DNA of 64,000 nucleotides, taken from NCBI RefSeq assembly GCF_040049255.1, contig NZ_JBDZDR010000003.1:62001-126000 (forward strand), in the 5' to 3' direction. Shown piece by piece: positions 19,426 through 28,968 of the stretch. Position 1 is the first letter of the stretch; each line of letters begins with the position of its first letter. The notes below the pieces were generated by a model that was given only the letters and a program-made list of their open reading frames with translations, did no database searches and was not told where the DNA came from. The translations under genes and the position numbers were made by a program. Source of the stretch: Pseudaminobacter sp040049255. GTDB taxonomy: Bacteria > Pseudomonadota > Alphaproteobacteria > Rhizobiales > Rhizobiaceae.

Positions 19426-19995
19426 TCAGCCCTGCGGCGGCCCCATGCGGGCGGGCAGCGAAGCCGGATCGGGCGAAACGGAAGAACCGCCGTTCAGCGC
19501 AAGCTGCATGAACACCGTGTCCAGCCAGCGGCCGTGCTTGTAGCCTGACCCTTCCAGCATGCCCGAGTGGCGGAAGCCAAGCCTCTCGTGCAGCCGCACC
19601 GAGGCACTCTCCGGCGAGCCATCGCCGATGACCGCGACGACCTGGCGGAAGCCCAGTGCTTCCGTCTCGGCCACGAGACGCTCCAGCAGCAGGCTTCCTA
19701 TCCCCTGTCCCTTGGCCTCGGGGGCGACATAGATAGAATCCTCGACGATGAAACGGTAGGCCGGGCGCTGCCGGAACGGCCCGGCATAGGCAAAGCCAAG
19801 GATCGCCCCGTCGCGCACCGCGACCAGATAGGGATAGCCGGGATCGCGAAGTGCTGCGAAGCGCAGTTCCATTTCCCCGCGCGACGGCGGCTCCAACTCG
19901 TAGCTGGCCGTGCCGTGCAAGACCGCGTCGGCATAGATTGCGGTGATGGCATCGAGATCGTCTTCCTCTGCCGACCGGATTTCAATTCTGCTCAT
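19426..19995 (-). CDS. GNAT N-acetyltransferase, phosphinothricin/methionine-sulfone type
   Basis: A 189-residue GNAT protein. The order DAITAIYADAVLHGTASYE, then YVAPEAKGQGIGSLLLERL (acetyl-CoA loop QGIGS) and the GFRHSGMLEGSGYKHGRWLD end is typical of the Pat/MnaT group, which acetylates phosphinothricin, methionine sulfone and similar toxic amino acids. The exact substrate cannot be told. The final ~20 residues are non-conserved. Confidence 0.85.
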   Translation of the reverse strand: MSRIEIRSAEEDDLDAITAIYADAVLHGTASYELEPPSRGEMELRFAALRDPGYPYLVAVRDGAILGFAYAGPFRQRPAYRFIVEDSIYVAPEAKGQGIGSLLLERLVAETEALGFRQVVAVIGDGSPESASVRLHERLGFRHSGMLEGSGYKHGRWLDTVFMQLALNGGSSVSPDPASLPARMGPPQG

Positions 19996-20044
19996 TTTTT
20001 AGGCACCATGACATTGATGCCCGATTTTAAGCGGCAAGCCGGCC

Positions 20045-20074
20045 AAAAGAAAAGGGCGGCCTTTTAGGCCGCCC
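20045..20074 (-). terminator. Intrinsic terminator of the BI-1 gene
   Basis: The stem GGGCGGCCT / AGGCCGCCC (20054-20062 and 20066-20074) is followed on the minus strand by TTTTCTTTT. It lies 50 bp after the BI-1 stop and upstream of the GNAT gene. Confidence 0.85.
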
Positions 20075-20123
20075 CGATCTTGTTTCTGATCCAGCCGTTT
20101 CCGGCCTGCGCCTCGCGCCCCAC

Positions 20124-20903
20124 TTATTCGCGGTTGCCGAGGAACTGCAGCAGGAAGGTGAACAGGTTGATGAAGTCGAGGTAGAGCCTCAGCGCGCCCA
20201 TGATGGCCTTGCGGCCGGCGACCAGCACGTCGTCGCCCTCGAAATACATTTCCTTGATGCTCTGCGTGTCGTAGGCGGTCAGGCCGGCAAACACCAGCAC
20301 GCCGATGCCCGAGATGGCGAACTGTAGCGCCGAGGACTGCAGGAACAGGTTGACCAGCATGGCGATGATCAGGCCGAACAGGCCCATCACCATGAAGGTG
20401 CCCATGGCGCTCAGGTCGCGGCGTGTCGTGTAGCCCCACAGCGACAGTGCGCCGAAGGCGGCGGCGGTGATGAAGAAGGTCTGGACGATGCTCTGCGCCG
20501 TGAAGACCAGGAAGATCGACGACAGCGACAGGCCCATCAGGGCCGAAAACACCCAAAACGCCGTCTGCGCGCCCGAAACCGTCATGGTCTGGATGCGCGC
20601 GCTCAGGAAGAACACCATGCCGAGCGGCGCCAGCATGACCAGCCACTTCAGCGGCGAGCCATAGAGCGCCACGCCGGCGCTGGTCAGCATCTTGCCGTTG
20701 GCCAACGTCGCCACGGCCGTTGCCGGGTCATTCGTCGTTGTCATCATCATCGTAGCCAGGGCGGCTACGCCGGTGATTGCGAGGCCAAGCGCCATAAGGT
20801 TGTAGACCTTGAGCATATAGGCGCGCAGGCCCTCGTCGATGACACCGGCGGTGCGGACGCCCGCTGGCGCTGCCCGTGTCTGATAGTTGCGAAGGTCAGC
20901 CAT
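20124..20903 (-). CDS. Bax inhibitor-1/YccA family membrane protein
   Basis: A 259-residue protein with seven hydrophobic helices and the BI-1 signature LTAYDTQSIKEMY near the C-terminus, followed by LRLYLDFINLFTFLLQFLG. BI-1/YccA proteins are membrane leak channels or modulators of FtsH. The start at 20903 has CAGAGGA at ideal distance. Confidence 0.92.
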   Translation of the reverse strand: MADLRNYQTRAAPAGVRTAGVIDEGLRAYMLKVYNLMALGLAITGVAALATMMMTTTNDPATAVATLANGKMLTSAGVALYGSPLKWLVMLAPLGMVFFLSARIQTMTVSGAQTAFWVFSALMGLSLSSIFLVFTAQSIVQTFFITAAAFGALSLWGYTTRRDLSAMGTFMVMGLFGLIIAMLVNLFLQSSALQFAISGIGVLVFAGLTAYDTQSIKEMYFEGDDVLVAGRKAIMGALRLYLDFINLFTFLLQFLGNRE

Positions 20904-21131
20904 TGATTTCCTCTGTTGCTTCTGCCCCGTCCGGTGTCGGGTTCTCACGAGCCCAGGCGCCGCTGGCGGGACTCCAGCATGCCTGCTGGCAAATATGATG
21001 ATTCTTTTGGGCAAGAACAAGACCCGTTACAGCACGCAATGCAACGTGATTGTCCTGAAAAGCTTCGGAAAATTGTTTCATGAACCAGATTTAATGTGCG
21101 CCGGGCCGCAGCACCGCCGCTCGTCTCTCCG

Positions 21132-23681
21132 TTAGAGATTGCGCAGCACCGGGGCCGCCTTGTGGCCAAGCACGTGCCAGGTTCCCAGCAATCCCATCCC
21201 GACGGTGACCGCAAGCGCGATCAAAAGCGTGGCCACCGCGACCTCGGGCTGGAAGGACGAAGGCAGCTTCATGATCCGTGCGACAACAAACCACGCCGCA
21301 ACGCCGCCCGCCGCGAGCGCGAAAACAGCGGTCGCAAGCCCGATCAGCATGTATTCGAGCGAGAAGGCGGCAATCAGCGTACGGCGTGTGGCGCCCAGCG
21401 TCTTCAGCACCACCGCGTCGTGGATCCGGGCGCGGTTGCCGGCGGCAAGCGCCCCCGCCAGCACCAGCACAGAAGCGATCAGCGCCACGCTGGCGGCGAC
21501 CCGTATCGCCGTGCCGAGCTGGCCGACGAGATGGTTGACCACCTCCAGCGCGTCCTTGACGCGAACGCTGGTGACCGCCGGGAAAGCGCGGGTGACGGCG
21601 TTGAGGATGCGGGCCTCCTCGCCGACATCCGTATCCCTGGTGGTCAGCGTCGCCAGCCAGGAATGCGGCGCGCCGGCGAATGTATTGGGCGAAAACACCA
21701 TGACGAAGTTGATGCCCATCGATTCCCACTTCACCTCGCGGAAGTTGGCGATCTTGGCCGTGACATTGCGGCCGAGCACATTCACGGTCACCGTATCGCC
21801 GAGCTTGAGGCCGAGTTCGCCCGCCTCCTGCGCGGCGAAGGAAACCAGCGGCTCGCCCTGATAGTCCTGCGGCCACCAGATGCCGGCCGACAGCGTCGAG
21901 TTTTCGGGAAGGTTCTTCGTGTAGCTGAGGCCGCGGTCGCCGCGCAGCACCCAGGCGCCGGCCGGGGGCACCTGCAGCTTCTGCACGTCGACGCCGTTCA
22001 ACGCCATGACGCGGCCGCGCAGCATGGGCACCCGCACGAGCTTTCCGTCGGGCGCCTCCTTGCCAAGCAGCGCGGCGAAGGCGTCGACCTCGCTTGGCTG
22101 GATGTCGACGAAGAAGAAGTTGGGTGCTTCCTTCGGCAGGCTGCCCGCGATCTGGCGGCGCAGGTCGCCGTCGATCAGCGCCAGCGTCACCAGCAGCGTC
22201 AGGCCGAGCCCGAGCGACAGCACCACTGACGGGGTCAAAGCGCCTGGGCGGTGGATGTTGCCGATTGCCAGGCGAAGTGCTGTCGAGCGCACGCGCGGGC
22301 TTCTGCGGGCGATCCACTGCACAGCCATGCCGACGCCGTGCAGCACCACGAAGGCGAACACCATCGCGCCGAGGAAGGTCGCGGCGATGCGCCGATCGCC
22401 GGAAAACCAGATCGCCAGAGCGGCCAGCAACGCAGCCAGCGCCAGGGCCGCCGCGACATAGGGCAGGCGGGGCAGGCCGCCGCTGCCAAAGCCCATCTCG
22501 CGAAAAAGCGCAGTTGCCGGCACGCCGCGTGCGTGGCCAAGCGGAAGCAGCGCAAAGGCCAGCGTCACCAGGAAGCCGAACAAGGCGGCAATCGCCAGCG
22601 CGCCGGGATAGATGCCGCCCTCGGCCGGCACCGGAATGACCGAAGACAGCGCCGCGTTCGCCGCCAGCGGCATCAACGCGCCGACCACCAAGCCGACCGC
22701 AACGCCGATGGCGGCGATCATCAGTATCTGCACCAGATAGACCGCGAAGACGCAGCCGCCGGAGGCTCCGAGGCTCTTGAATGTGGCAATCACGCCGCGC
22801 TTGCCATCCAGATAGGCCCGAACGGCATTGGCAACGCCGACGCCCCCGACCACCAGCGCGGTGAGCCCGACCAGCGTGAGGAACTGCGAGAAGCGCTCGA
22901 TGTTGGTCGAAAGCGCCGGTGCGGCGTTGGTGCGCGTGCGGATGCTCCAGCCGGCCTGCGGAAATTCATCGCCAGCCTGCTGGCGGATGTCGGCAATCCG
23001 TGCCTCGCTGCTGCCAGTGGGCAGGCGCAGCTTGTAGGCATATTCGACCAGGCTGCCGGGCTGTACCAGGCCGGATGCCCGCATGCCCTCGATTGAAACC
23101 ATCAGCCGCGGCGCAAAGCCAAAACCTTCCGAGATCGCGTCCGGCTCGCTGGCGATCTTGGCACGAAGCTGGAAGGTGGCGGTTCCAAGCCTGATGCGGT
23201 CGCCGGGTTTCAGGCCCAGGCGCTCGAACAGCAGGTCGGATGCAATGGCGCCGAACGCCCCATCCCTTTCAGCGAAAAGCTCGTCGCGCGGTAGCGCCGG
23301 ATCGGTCTTCAGCGCACCGAACAGCGGGTAGGCGGCATCCACCGCCTTGACCTCGGCCAGGGACTGGTCCGAACCGTTCTCCAGCCGCGCCATGGAGCGC
23401 ATGTTGATGCTTTCCGAAACCGTGCCCAGCCCGCGCAGGAAGCCGGCCTCCTCGGCACTCGCCTCGCGCTGGTTGAGCTGAAAGCGCATGTCGCCGCCCA
23501 GAAGCACCTGGCCCTGGTTGGCGACGCCGGCGGTGATCGAGCGCGCCACAGAATTGACGCCGCCTATGGCAGCAACCCCCAGCGTGATGCAGGTGAGAAA
23601 GATCAGGAAGCCGGAGAGCCCGCCGCGCATCTCGCGCAGCGAAAAGCGGATGGCCAGCCGAAGGGTTTGCGAAAGCGGCAT
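21132..23681 (-). CDS. ybbP: FtsX-like ABC transporter permease (YbbP type)
   Basis: An 849-residue permease with two FtsX-like four-helix blocks and large periplasmic loops, as in E. coli YbbP. The N-terminal helix GFLIFLTCITLGVAAIGGV and the closing VGMGLLGTWHVLG are clear. It pairs with the adjacent ATPase; the two are divergent from tesA, the classic tesA/ybbA-ybbP arrangement. The proposed role is export or extraction of a hydrophobic compound from the inner membrane. A TTG at 23696 overlapping the ATPase stop is an alternative start; the ATG at 23681 with GAGGCG upstream is preferred. Confidence 0.88.
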   Translation of the reverse strand: MPLSQTLRLAIRFSLREMRGGLSGFLIFLTCITLGVAAIGGVNSVARSITAGVANQGQVLLGGDMRFQLNQREASAEEAGFLRGLGTVSESINMRSMARLENGSDQSLAEVKAVDAAYPLFGALKTDPALPRDELFAERDGAFGAIASDLLFERLGLKPGDRIRLGTATFQLRAKIASEPDAISEGFGFAPRLMVSIEGMRASGLVQPGSLVEYAYKLRLPTGSSEARIADIRQQAGDEFPQAGWSIRTRTNAAPALSTNIERFSQFLTLVGLTALVVGGVGVANAVRAYLDGKRGVIATFKSLGASGGCVFAVYLVQILMIAAIGVAVGLVVGALMPLAANAALSSVIPVPAEGGIYPGALAIAALFGFLVTLAFALLPLGHARGVPATALFREMGFGSGGLPRLPYVAAALALAALLAALAIWFSGDRRIAATFLGAMVFAFVVLHGVGMAVQWIARRSPRVRSTALRLAIGNIHRPGALTPSVVLSLGLGLTLLVTLALIDGDLRRQIAGSLPKEAPNFFFVDIQPSEVDAFAALLGKEAPDGKLVRVPMLRGRVMALNGVDVQKLQVPPAGAWVLRGDRGLSYTKNLPENSTLSAGIWWPQDYQGEPLVSFAAQEAGELGLKLGDTVTVNVLGRNVTAKIANFREVKWESMGINFVMVFSPNTFAGAPHSWLATLTTRDTDVGEEARILNAVTRAFPAVTSVRVKDALEVVNHLVGQLGTAIRVAASVALIASVLVLAGALAAGNRARIHDAVVLKTLGATRRTLIAAFSLEYMLIGLATAVFALAAGGVAAWFVVARIMKLPSSFQPEVAVATLLIALAVTVGMGLLGTWHVLGHKAAPVLRNL

Positions 23682-23692
23682 CGGCAGGCGCC

Positions 23693-24391
23693 TCAAGCCG
23701 AAACGACGGCAAGCGAGGGCTCGGCCTCGATGCGGCCCGAGCGCATGGCCACCTGTCGGGTGCAGCGCGCTGCGAGCGCGGGATCATGCGTGACAAGCAC
23801 CAGCGTCATGCCGCGTTCCCTGGCCTTGGCGAACAAGAGGTCGGCAATCTGCCGTCCGGTCGCCTGGTCGAGGTTTCCGGTGGGTTCGTCGGCGATCAGG
23901 ATGCGCGGCTCGGGCGCCAGTGCGCGCGCAATGGCGACGCGTTGCTGCTCGCCGCCCGACAGTTCGCCGGGATAGTGGGTGACACGATCGGAGAGCCCAA
24001 CGGCGGCAAGCTCGCGCTCGGCCACCGCAAAGGCGTCGCGCCGGCCCGCCAGCTCCAGCGGAACGGCGACGTTTTCCAGCGCCGTCATATTGGGGATCAG
24101 GTGAAAAGACTGGAAGACGATGCCGACATTGCGGCCGCGAAACGCCGCGACCTGGTCCTCGCTCTTGCCGTTCAGAACCTCGCCGGCAATCCGTACCGTT
24201 CCCGAATCGACCCGCTCAAGTCCGGCCAGAACCATCAGCAGCGTCGACTTGCCCGAGCCGGACGGCCCGACGATGCCCGTTGCCTCGCCGGCCGCCACGC
24301 TCAGGCTGACACCCTTCAGTACATGTACCGAGGAGGCACCGCTGCCCAGCGTCAGCGAAACATCCTTCAAGTCGATGACGGCTTCTGTCAC
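23693..24391 (-). CDS. ybbA: ABC transporter ATPase (YbbA type)
   Basis: A 232-residue MacB/LolD-type ATPase with Walker A GPSGSGKST, signature LSGGEQQRVAIARAL, Walker B ILIADEPTGNLD and the H-loop VTHD. It starts with GTG at 24391 (VTEAVIDLKDVSL). It energises the YbbP permease. Only 29 bp separate it from the divergent tesA, so their promoters must overlap. Confidence 0.9.
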   Translation of the reverse strand: MTEAVIDLKDVSLTLGSGASSVHVLKGVSLSVAAGEATGIVGPSGSGKSTLLMVLAGLERVDSGTVRIAGEVLNGKSEDQVAAFRGRNVGIVFQSFHLIPNMTALENVAVPLELAGRRDAFAVAERELAAVGLSDRVTHYPGELSGGEQQRVAIARALAPEPRILIADEPTGNLDQATGRQIADLLFAKARERGMTLVLVTHDPALAARCTRQVAMRSGRIEAEPSLAVVSA

Positions 24392-24420
24392 GGCTATCCG
24401 ATCCTATATGGAGTAGGGCA

Positions 24421-25098
24421 ATGCAGGATTTTTCATCATATGGGTTTTGCGGCATGGCATTCAAACATTTGATTTTCGCGCTCTTTGCCGCATGCGTGGT
24501 TATATTCTCGGGGCAAGGGCCGGCCCGCGCCGAACCCTTCCAGATTGTCGGCTTCGGCGACAGCCTCATGGCAGGCTACGGCCTTGACCCAGGCGACAGC
24601 TTTCCCGAAAAGCTCCAGGCAGCGCTACGCAAGAACGGTCACGATGTGGTGATCGCCAATGCCGGCGTTTCGGGCGACACCTCCAGCGGCGGCCTGTCGC
24701 GGCTCGACTGGTCGGTTCCGGATGGCACGCGGCTCGTCATCCTCGAGCTCGGCGCCAACGACATGCTGCGCGGCATCTCTCCCGACATCACCGAAAAGAA
24801 CCTTGACGCCATGCTGCAGCGCCTGAAGGCGCGGAACATTCCGGTGCTGCTTGCCGGCATGCGCGCCGCACCCAACCTCGGCAGCGACTACGCCGCGGCG
24901 TTCGATGCGATCTATCCGCGACTTGCGGAAAAATACGGCGTTCCGCTCTATCCGTTTTTCCTCGACGGCGTGGCGTCCGACCAGACCGCCCTGCTTGAGG
25001 ACGGAATGCACCCCAACGCCGGCGGAATCGACCGCATGGTGAAGCGTATTCTGCCCGTGGTGGAAAGCGCGATCGCTGCCCATGCGAAGGAGTCGTGA
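24421..25098 (+). CDS. tesA: SGNH-hydrolase arylesterase/lysophospholipase TesA
   Basis: A 225-residue GDSL esterase. A signal peptide covers about residues 12-37 (ending ARAEPF). Block I is GFGDSLMAGYGL with the nucleophile Ser, followed by block II Gly (AGVSGDTSSGG), block III GANDML and the C-terminal DGMHPN with the catalytic Asp-His. It is a periplasmic thioesterase/lysophospholipase. The first ATG has GGAG at 7 nt; a second at 24454 would give a tighter signal peptide. Confidence 0.92.
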   Translation: MQDFSSYGFCGMAFKHLIFALFAACVVIFSGQGPARAEPFQIVGFGDSLMAGYGLDPGDSFPEKLQAALRKNGHDVVIANAGVSGDTSSGGLSRLDWSVPDGTRLVILELGANDMLRGISPDITEKNLDAMLQRLKARNIPVLLAGMRAAPNLGSDYAAAFDAIYPRLAEKYGVPLYPFFLDGVASDQTALLEDGMHPNAGGIDRMVKRILPVVESAIAAHAKES

Positions 25099-25202
25099 CG
25101 CGGCGCTCGCCGTCACTTGAACGGAAATGAGCAACAAACGGCTTGCCCCCGGCGGTGATCGATGATTCGCTAGGGGCAAGAACTCGATTCGGGGAGGCTG
25201 AG

Positions 25203-25796
25203 ATGCCGCGATTGTTCACCGCCCTCGAAATCCCGCGTGACGCAGCGCTTTCTCTCTCACTGCTGCGCGGAGGCCTTCCGGGAGCCCGCTGGATCGACGT
25301 CGAGAATTACCATCTGACGCTCCGCTTCTTCGGCGACATCGAGGGCCATGTGGCCGACGAGATCGCCAATGCGCTGGACCGGGTGCGGCGCCCCGCCTTC
25401 CATCTCGAGCTTTCCGGCGTCGGCGCCTTCGGCTCCAGGAAGCCGCATGCCGTGTGGGCCGGCGTATCGCCCTCGCCCGATCTTCACGCGCTACAGGGCG
25501 AGATCGAGCGCATCTGCCAGCGCCTCGGCCTTTCGGCCGATGCTCGCAAGTTCATGCCGCATGTCACCCTGGCCCGGTTGAAAAATCCCAATACCCAGGA
25601 CGTGGCGAAGTATCTGTCGGAACGCGGCAATTTCTCCGCGGCGCCCTTCAAGGTCGGCCGCTTCGTTCTGATGTCCTCGCGCGACTCGGTCGGCGGCGGA
25701 CCCTATGTCGTGGAAGAAGCCTGGCCTTTGACCGGCAGGGAGTCTCGCTCCAGCCTGTCGGCGAGCGCTTCCGAAGCCGCGCGGATCATGCGGTAG
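25203..25796 (+). CDS. thpR: RNA 2',3'-cyclic phosphodiesterase (ThpR/LigT)
   Basis: A 197-residue 2H phosphoesterase. The two catalytic HxT motifs are present: HLTLRFFGDI near residue 37 and HVTLARL near residue 120. The family opens 2',3'-cyclic phosphates on RNA. The ATG at 25203 has GGGGAGG upstream. The last 94 bp overlap the end of the convergent phosphatase gene. Confidence 0.92.
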   Translation: MPRLFTALEIPRDAALSLSLLRGGLPGARWIDVENYHLTLRFFGDIEGHVADEIANALDRVRRPAFHLELSGVGAFGSRKPHAVWAGVSPSPDLHALQGEIERICQRLGLSADARKFMPHVTLARLKNPNTQDVAKYLSERGNFSAAPFKVGRFVLMSSRDSVGGGPYVVEEAWPLTGRESRSSLSASASEAARIMR

Positions 25797-26218
25797 AGGT
25801 CGAAGAAGCCGTCAGGGCCGCCGTAATACGGGTCTGGAACATCGTTCGGCCGGCCTGCGGCAAAGTCGAGGAAGAGGTGGATTTTCCGACGGTACTCGAC
25901 AGGCGCGACGCGGCGCATGTCCTCTACATTCGAACGGTCCATGCCGAGGATCAGATCGAAGCTTGCGAAATCTTCCGACGTCACCTTGCGGGCGCGCTGG
26001 CCCGTAATATCCAGACCGTGATGCGCGGCAACCGCGATGGAGCGCGGGTCCGGGCTTGACCCTGCATGCCAGCCGCCGGTGCCGGCCGAATCGAGCAGGA
26101 ACAGTTCTTCCGAGCCGCGCTCGGCCAGAACGTCACGAAAAACCCCTTCTGCCAGCGGCGATCGGCAAATATTGCCGAGGCAGACAAAGAGGATCGAAAG
26201 CGGAAGTCTCGCGGTCAT
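25703..26218 (-). CDS. Low-molecular-weight protein tyrosine phosphatase
   Basis: A 171-residue phosphatase. The catalytic loop VCLGNICRSP has Cys13 and Arg19 of CX5R, and the general-acid loop VPDPYYGG is present near residue 135. It removes phosphate from phosphotyrosine proteins; targets unknown. The ATG at 26218 is where the domain starts. The 3' end overlaps thpR tail to tail. Confidence 0.93.
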   Translation of the reverse strand: MTARLPLSILFVCLGNICRSPLAEGVFRDVLAERGSEELFLLDSAGTGGWHAGSSPDPRSIAVAAHHGLDITGQRARKVTSEDFASFDLILGMDRSNVEDMRRVAPVEYRRKIHLFLDFAAGRPNDVPDPYYGGPDGFFDLYRMIRAASEALADRLERDSLPVKGQASSTT

Positions 26219-26368
26219 GGTGCTTGCGGGCTCGATGGAAACAGCCCTCCCATAACACGGAAGTGGAAAAGGCCGATAGCATCGGGACCTTGCCCCGCTG
26301 CAGCCGCCGCGCGCACAACTTGCATGCGAAGGCAATACTTACCACATAGCGCGAACCGGAGGGTTCAG

Positions 26369-26719
26369 ATGGCCAAAGCAAGATTCGACACCGGCGATCC
26401 TGCCAGCAACGAAAAGAACGTGCGCGATGGATTCTGGCGAACCGCCAGGAAGGCAGCTCGACAGGTGCCGTTCATGGAAGAGGTGGTCGCGGCGTATTAT
26501 TGCGCGATGGATGCGCAGACGCCGCTGCGAGCCAAGGCAATCCTGCTGGCAGCCCTGGCCTATTTCGTGCTGCCGGTCGACGCCATTCCCGACGTGATGG
26601 TGGGAATTGGTTTCACCGACGACATCGCGGTGCTGGCGGCGGCAATCGCGGCCGTTCGCTCCAACATCACCCCCGCCCACCGCCTTGCCGCCCAGGAATC
26701 GCTAGCGGCGCTCGACTGA
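26369..26719 (+). CDS. YkvA/DUF1232 membrane protein
   Basis: A 116-residue protein with the DUF1232 core AKAILLAALAYFVLPVDAIP followed by DVMVGIGFTDDIAVL. The family has one or two membrane helices and no proven function. The ATG is preceded by GGAGGG at good spacing. It is monocistronic. Confidence 0.87.
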   Translation: MAKARFDTGDPASNEKNVRDGFWRTARKAARQVPFMEEVVAAYYCAMDAQTPLRAKAILLAALAYFVLPVDAIPDVMVGIGFTDDIAVLAAAIAAVRSNITPAHRLAAQESLAALD

Positions 26720-27015
26720 CAGTCGCTTCATCGCCGCGCTCGACCGGAAGCCTTTTTTTGCCAGATAGCGGCACTTCATCGCGGGGCAGGGGCAGTCAAA
26801 TTCTTGCCGTTTTCGTCATCTTCAAACGTCCGCAGGGACGGCGCTTCCCCTTGCGGGGCCGCGCGAAAAGGCGGCGATACCATGGCGAAAACCAACCCTT
26901 GTCAGATATATTCACGCTTTGGTAACCCAGATTAAACCAAATTGAACTCTACCACGGGCGGCGCGACTCCTGCCTGCCCCCGCACATTACGCAAAGAACA
27001 GGGATCCAAAAAACA

Positions 27016-27519
27016 ATGCGCCCATTCGTTGCTCTCGCTTCGAGCCTGTTTCTGATTGCCAGCGCCGCCCCCTCGCTGGCCCAGTCAGCCACCAAGATCG
27101 GCCAGCACAATGCATGGGGCACCTACAGCTATCAGGCCAACACCGGGAAGGTCTGCTATGTGCTGACGGTTCCGACCGACAAGCAGCCGGCCAATCTCGA
27201 CCATGGCGACATTTTCTTCTTCGTCAGCCAGCGCCCCGGGCAGTCGGTTTCCTACGAGCCGCAGTTCATCGCTTCCTATGACCTGCAGGCCAATTCGAAG
27301 GTGACGGTCAGCGTCGGCGACAAGAACTTCACCATGTTCACGCGCGGCAAGTCGGCCTGGGTGGAAAACGCCGCCGAGGAGCCGCTGCTGATCGCCGCCA
27401 TGAAGGGCGGCGCCGACATGAAGATTGCGGCCAAGTCCGGACGCGGCAATCCCACCACCTACACCTTCTCGCTGAAGGGCATTTCGGCGGCGCTGCAGTC
27501 GATCTCGGCCTGCAAGTAA
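27016..27519 (+). CDS. Exported protein of the invasion-associated locus B (IalB) type
   Basis: A 167-residue protein with a signal peptide ending SLAQ (about residue 23). The mature part has the IalB-like opening WGTYSYQANTGKVCYVLTVP and a C-terminal Cys (SISACK) that can pair with the first. IalB-family proteins in Bartonella and Brucella are secreted or periplasmic and linked to host-cell entry, but free-living rhizobia carry several copies with unknown roles. It stands alone and has its own terminator. Confidence 0.82.
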   Translation: MRPFVALASSLFLIASAAPSLAQSATKIGQHNAWGTYSYQANTGKVCYVLTVPTDKQPANLDHGDIFFFVSQRPGQSVSYEPQFIASYDLQANSKVTVSVGDKNFTMFTRGKSAWVENAAEEPLLIAAMKGGADMKIAAKSGRGNPTTYTFSLKGISAALQSISACK

Positions 27520-27541
27520 GCCCGCTTGCACTTTTTTCTTC

Positions 27542-27570
27542 AAAGGCCGGGTCGTTGATCCGGCCTTTTT
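27542..27570 (+). terminator. Intrinsic terminator of the IalB-like gene
   Basis: The perfect stem AAAGGCCGG / CCGGCCTTT ends in a T5 run, 22 bp after the stop codon. Confidence 0.9.
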
Positions 27571-27735
27571 CTCAAGAGGGTTGAGGGGCATCGCTTGCCC
27601 ACGCACTCGGAGACCTCTTGGAATTGGCGGCGGCCCGCCCCATCTCACAGGCCGTGACGCGGGCGCCAAGTCGTGCTATGTGCGCGCATTCGGAGCTTTG
27701 GAAGCATCCGCCTCAACCCTGAAAATTCCGGTACA

Positions 27736-28968
27736 ATGGCTTTTTCGCTCGATCTCACCGCCGACAGCACCCGCAACGCATTGCGCCCCAGCGCCGCGCC
27801 GGAAAAGGCATCGCTGATCGGCCTGACGCGCGCCGAGATGGCCGAGGCGCTGGTCGCCGCCGGCATCGTGCCGGAGCGCCAGGCCAAGATGCGCGTGCAG
27901 CAGCTGTGGCACTGGCTCTATGTGCGCGGCGTTTCCGACTTCGCGCATATGTTCAACATATCGAAGGATTTGCGCGCGGCGTTGGCCGAGCACTTCTCCA
28001 TCGCACGGCCGGAGATCGTGGAAGAGCAGATCTCCAATGACGGCACGCGCAAGTGGCTGTTCCGCTTTCCGCCGCGCGGTGCCGGCCGCCCTGTCGAGAT
28101 CGAAACCGTTTACATCCCCGAGGAAGGCCGCGGCACGCTGTGCATTTCCAGCCAGGTCGGCTGCACGCTGACCTGCTCGTTCTGCCACACCGGCACGCAG
28201 AAGCTGGTGCGCAATCTCACCTCAGAGGAAATTCTCGCGCAGCTTCTCTCCGCCCGCGACCGGCTGGGCGACTTTCCTGACCGTGATACACCCGCCGGCG
28301 CGATCGTGCCGAGCGAGGGCCGCAAGGTGTCCAACATCGTCATGATGGGAATGGGCGAGCCGCTCTACAATTTCGATGCGGTGAAGAAGGCGCTGCTGAT
28401 CGCGTCCGACGGCGACGGCCTGGCGCTTTCGAAGCGCCGCATCACGCTGTCCACCTCCGGCGTCGTGCCGGAAATCTACCGCACCGGCGAGGAGATCGGC
28501 GTCATGCTGGCGATCTCGCTGCATGCCACCAACGACGACCTGCGCGACCTGCTGGTGCCGATCAACAAGAAGTTCCCGCTCAAGGAACTGATGGAAGCCT
28601 GCCGCAAGTATCCCGGCCTCTCCAACGCGCGGCGCATCACCTTCGAATATGTGATGCTGAAGGACGTCAACGACAGCCTCGAAGACGCCAAGGCGCTGGT
28701 GAAGCTGCTCCGGGGCATTCCGGCCAAGATCAACCTGATCCCCTTCAACCCCTGGCCCGGCAGCAACTATCAGTGCTCGGACTGGGAGCAGATCGAGAAG
28801 TTCGCCGACTTCATCAACGCGGCTGGTTATGCCTCGCCGATCCGCACCCCCCGCGGCCGCGACATCCTTGCCGCCTGCGGCCAGCTGAAGTCGGAATCGG
28901 AGCGCCTGAAGAAATCCGAGCGCCTGGCACTGGAAGCCATGATGATTGCGGGGCACGGCGAGGCGTGA
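27736..28968 (+). CDS. rlmN: Dual-specificity 23S rRNA/tRNA methyltransferase RlmN
   Basis: A 410-residue radical-SAM enzyme. The cluster motif CTLTCSFC has Cys143, Cys147 and Cys150, and the acceptor Cys lies near residue 381 in ILAACGQL. GMGEPLYN and SLHATND are conserved. It makes m2A2503 in 23S rRNA and m2A37 in some tRNAs. The ATG at 27736 begins the conserved part. Confidence 0.96.
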   Translation: MAFSLDLTADSTRNALRPSAAPEKASLIGLTRAEMAEALVAAGIVPERQAKMRVQQLWHWLYVRGVSDFAHMFNISKDLRAALAEHFSIARPEIVEEQISNDGTRKWLFRFPPRGAGRPVEIETVYIPEEGRGTLCISSQVGCTLTCSFCHTGTQKLVRNLTSEEILAQLLSARDRLGDFPDRDTPAGAIVPSEGRKVSNIVMMGMGEPLYNFDAVKKALLIASDGDGLALSKRRITLSTSGVVPEIYRTGEEIGVMLAISLHATNDDLRDLLVPINKKFPLKELMEACRKYPGLSNARRITFEYVMLKDVNDSLEDAKALVKLLRGIPAKINLIPFNPWPGSNYQCSDWEQIEKFADFINAAGYASPIRTPRGRDILAACGQLKSESERLKKSERLALEAMMIAGHGEA

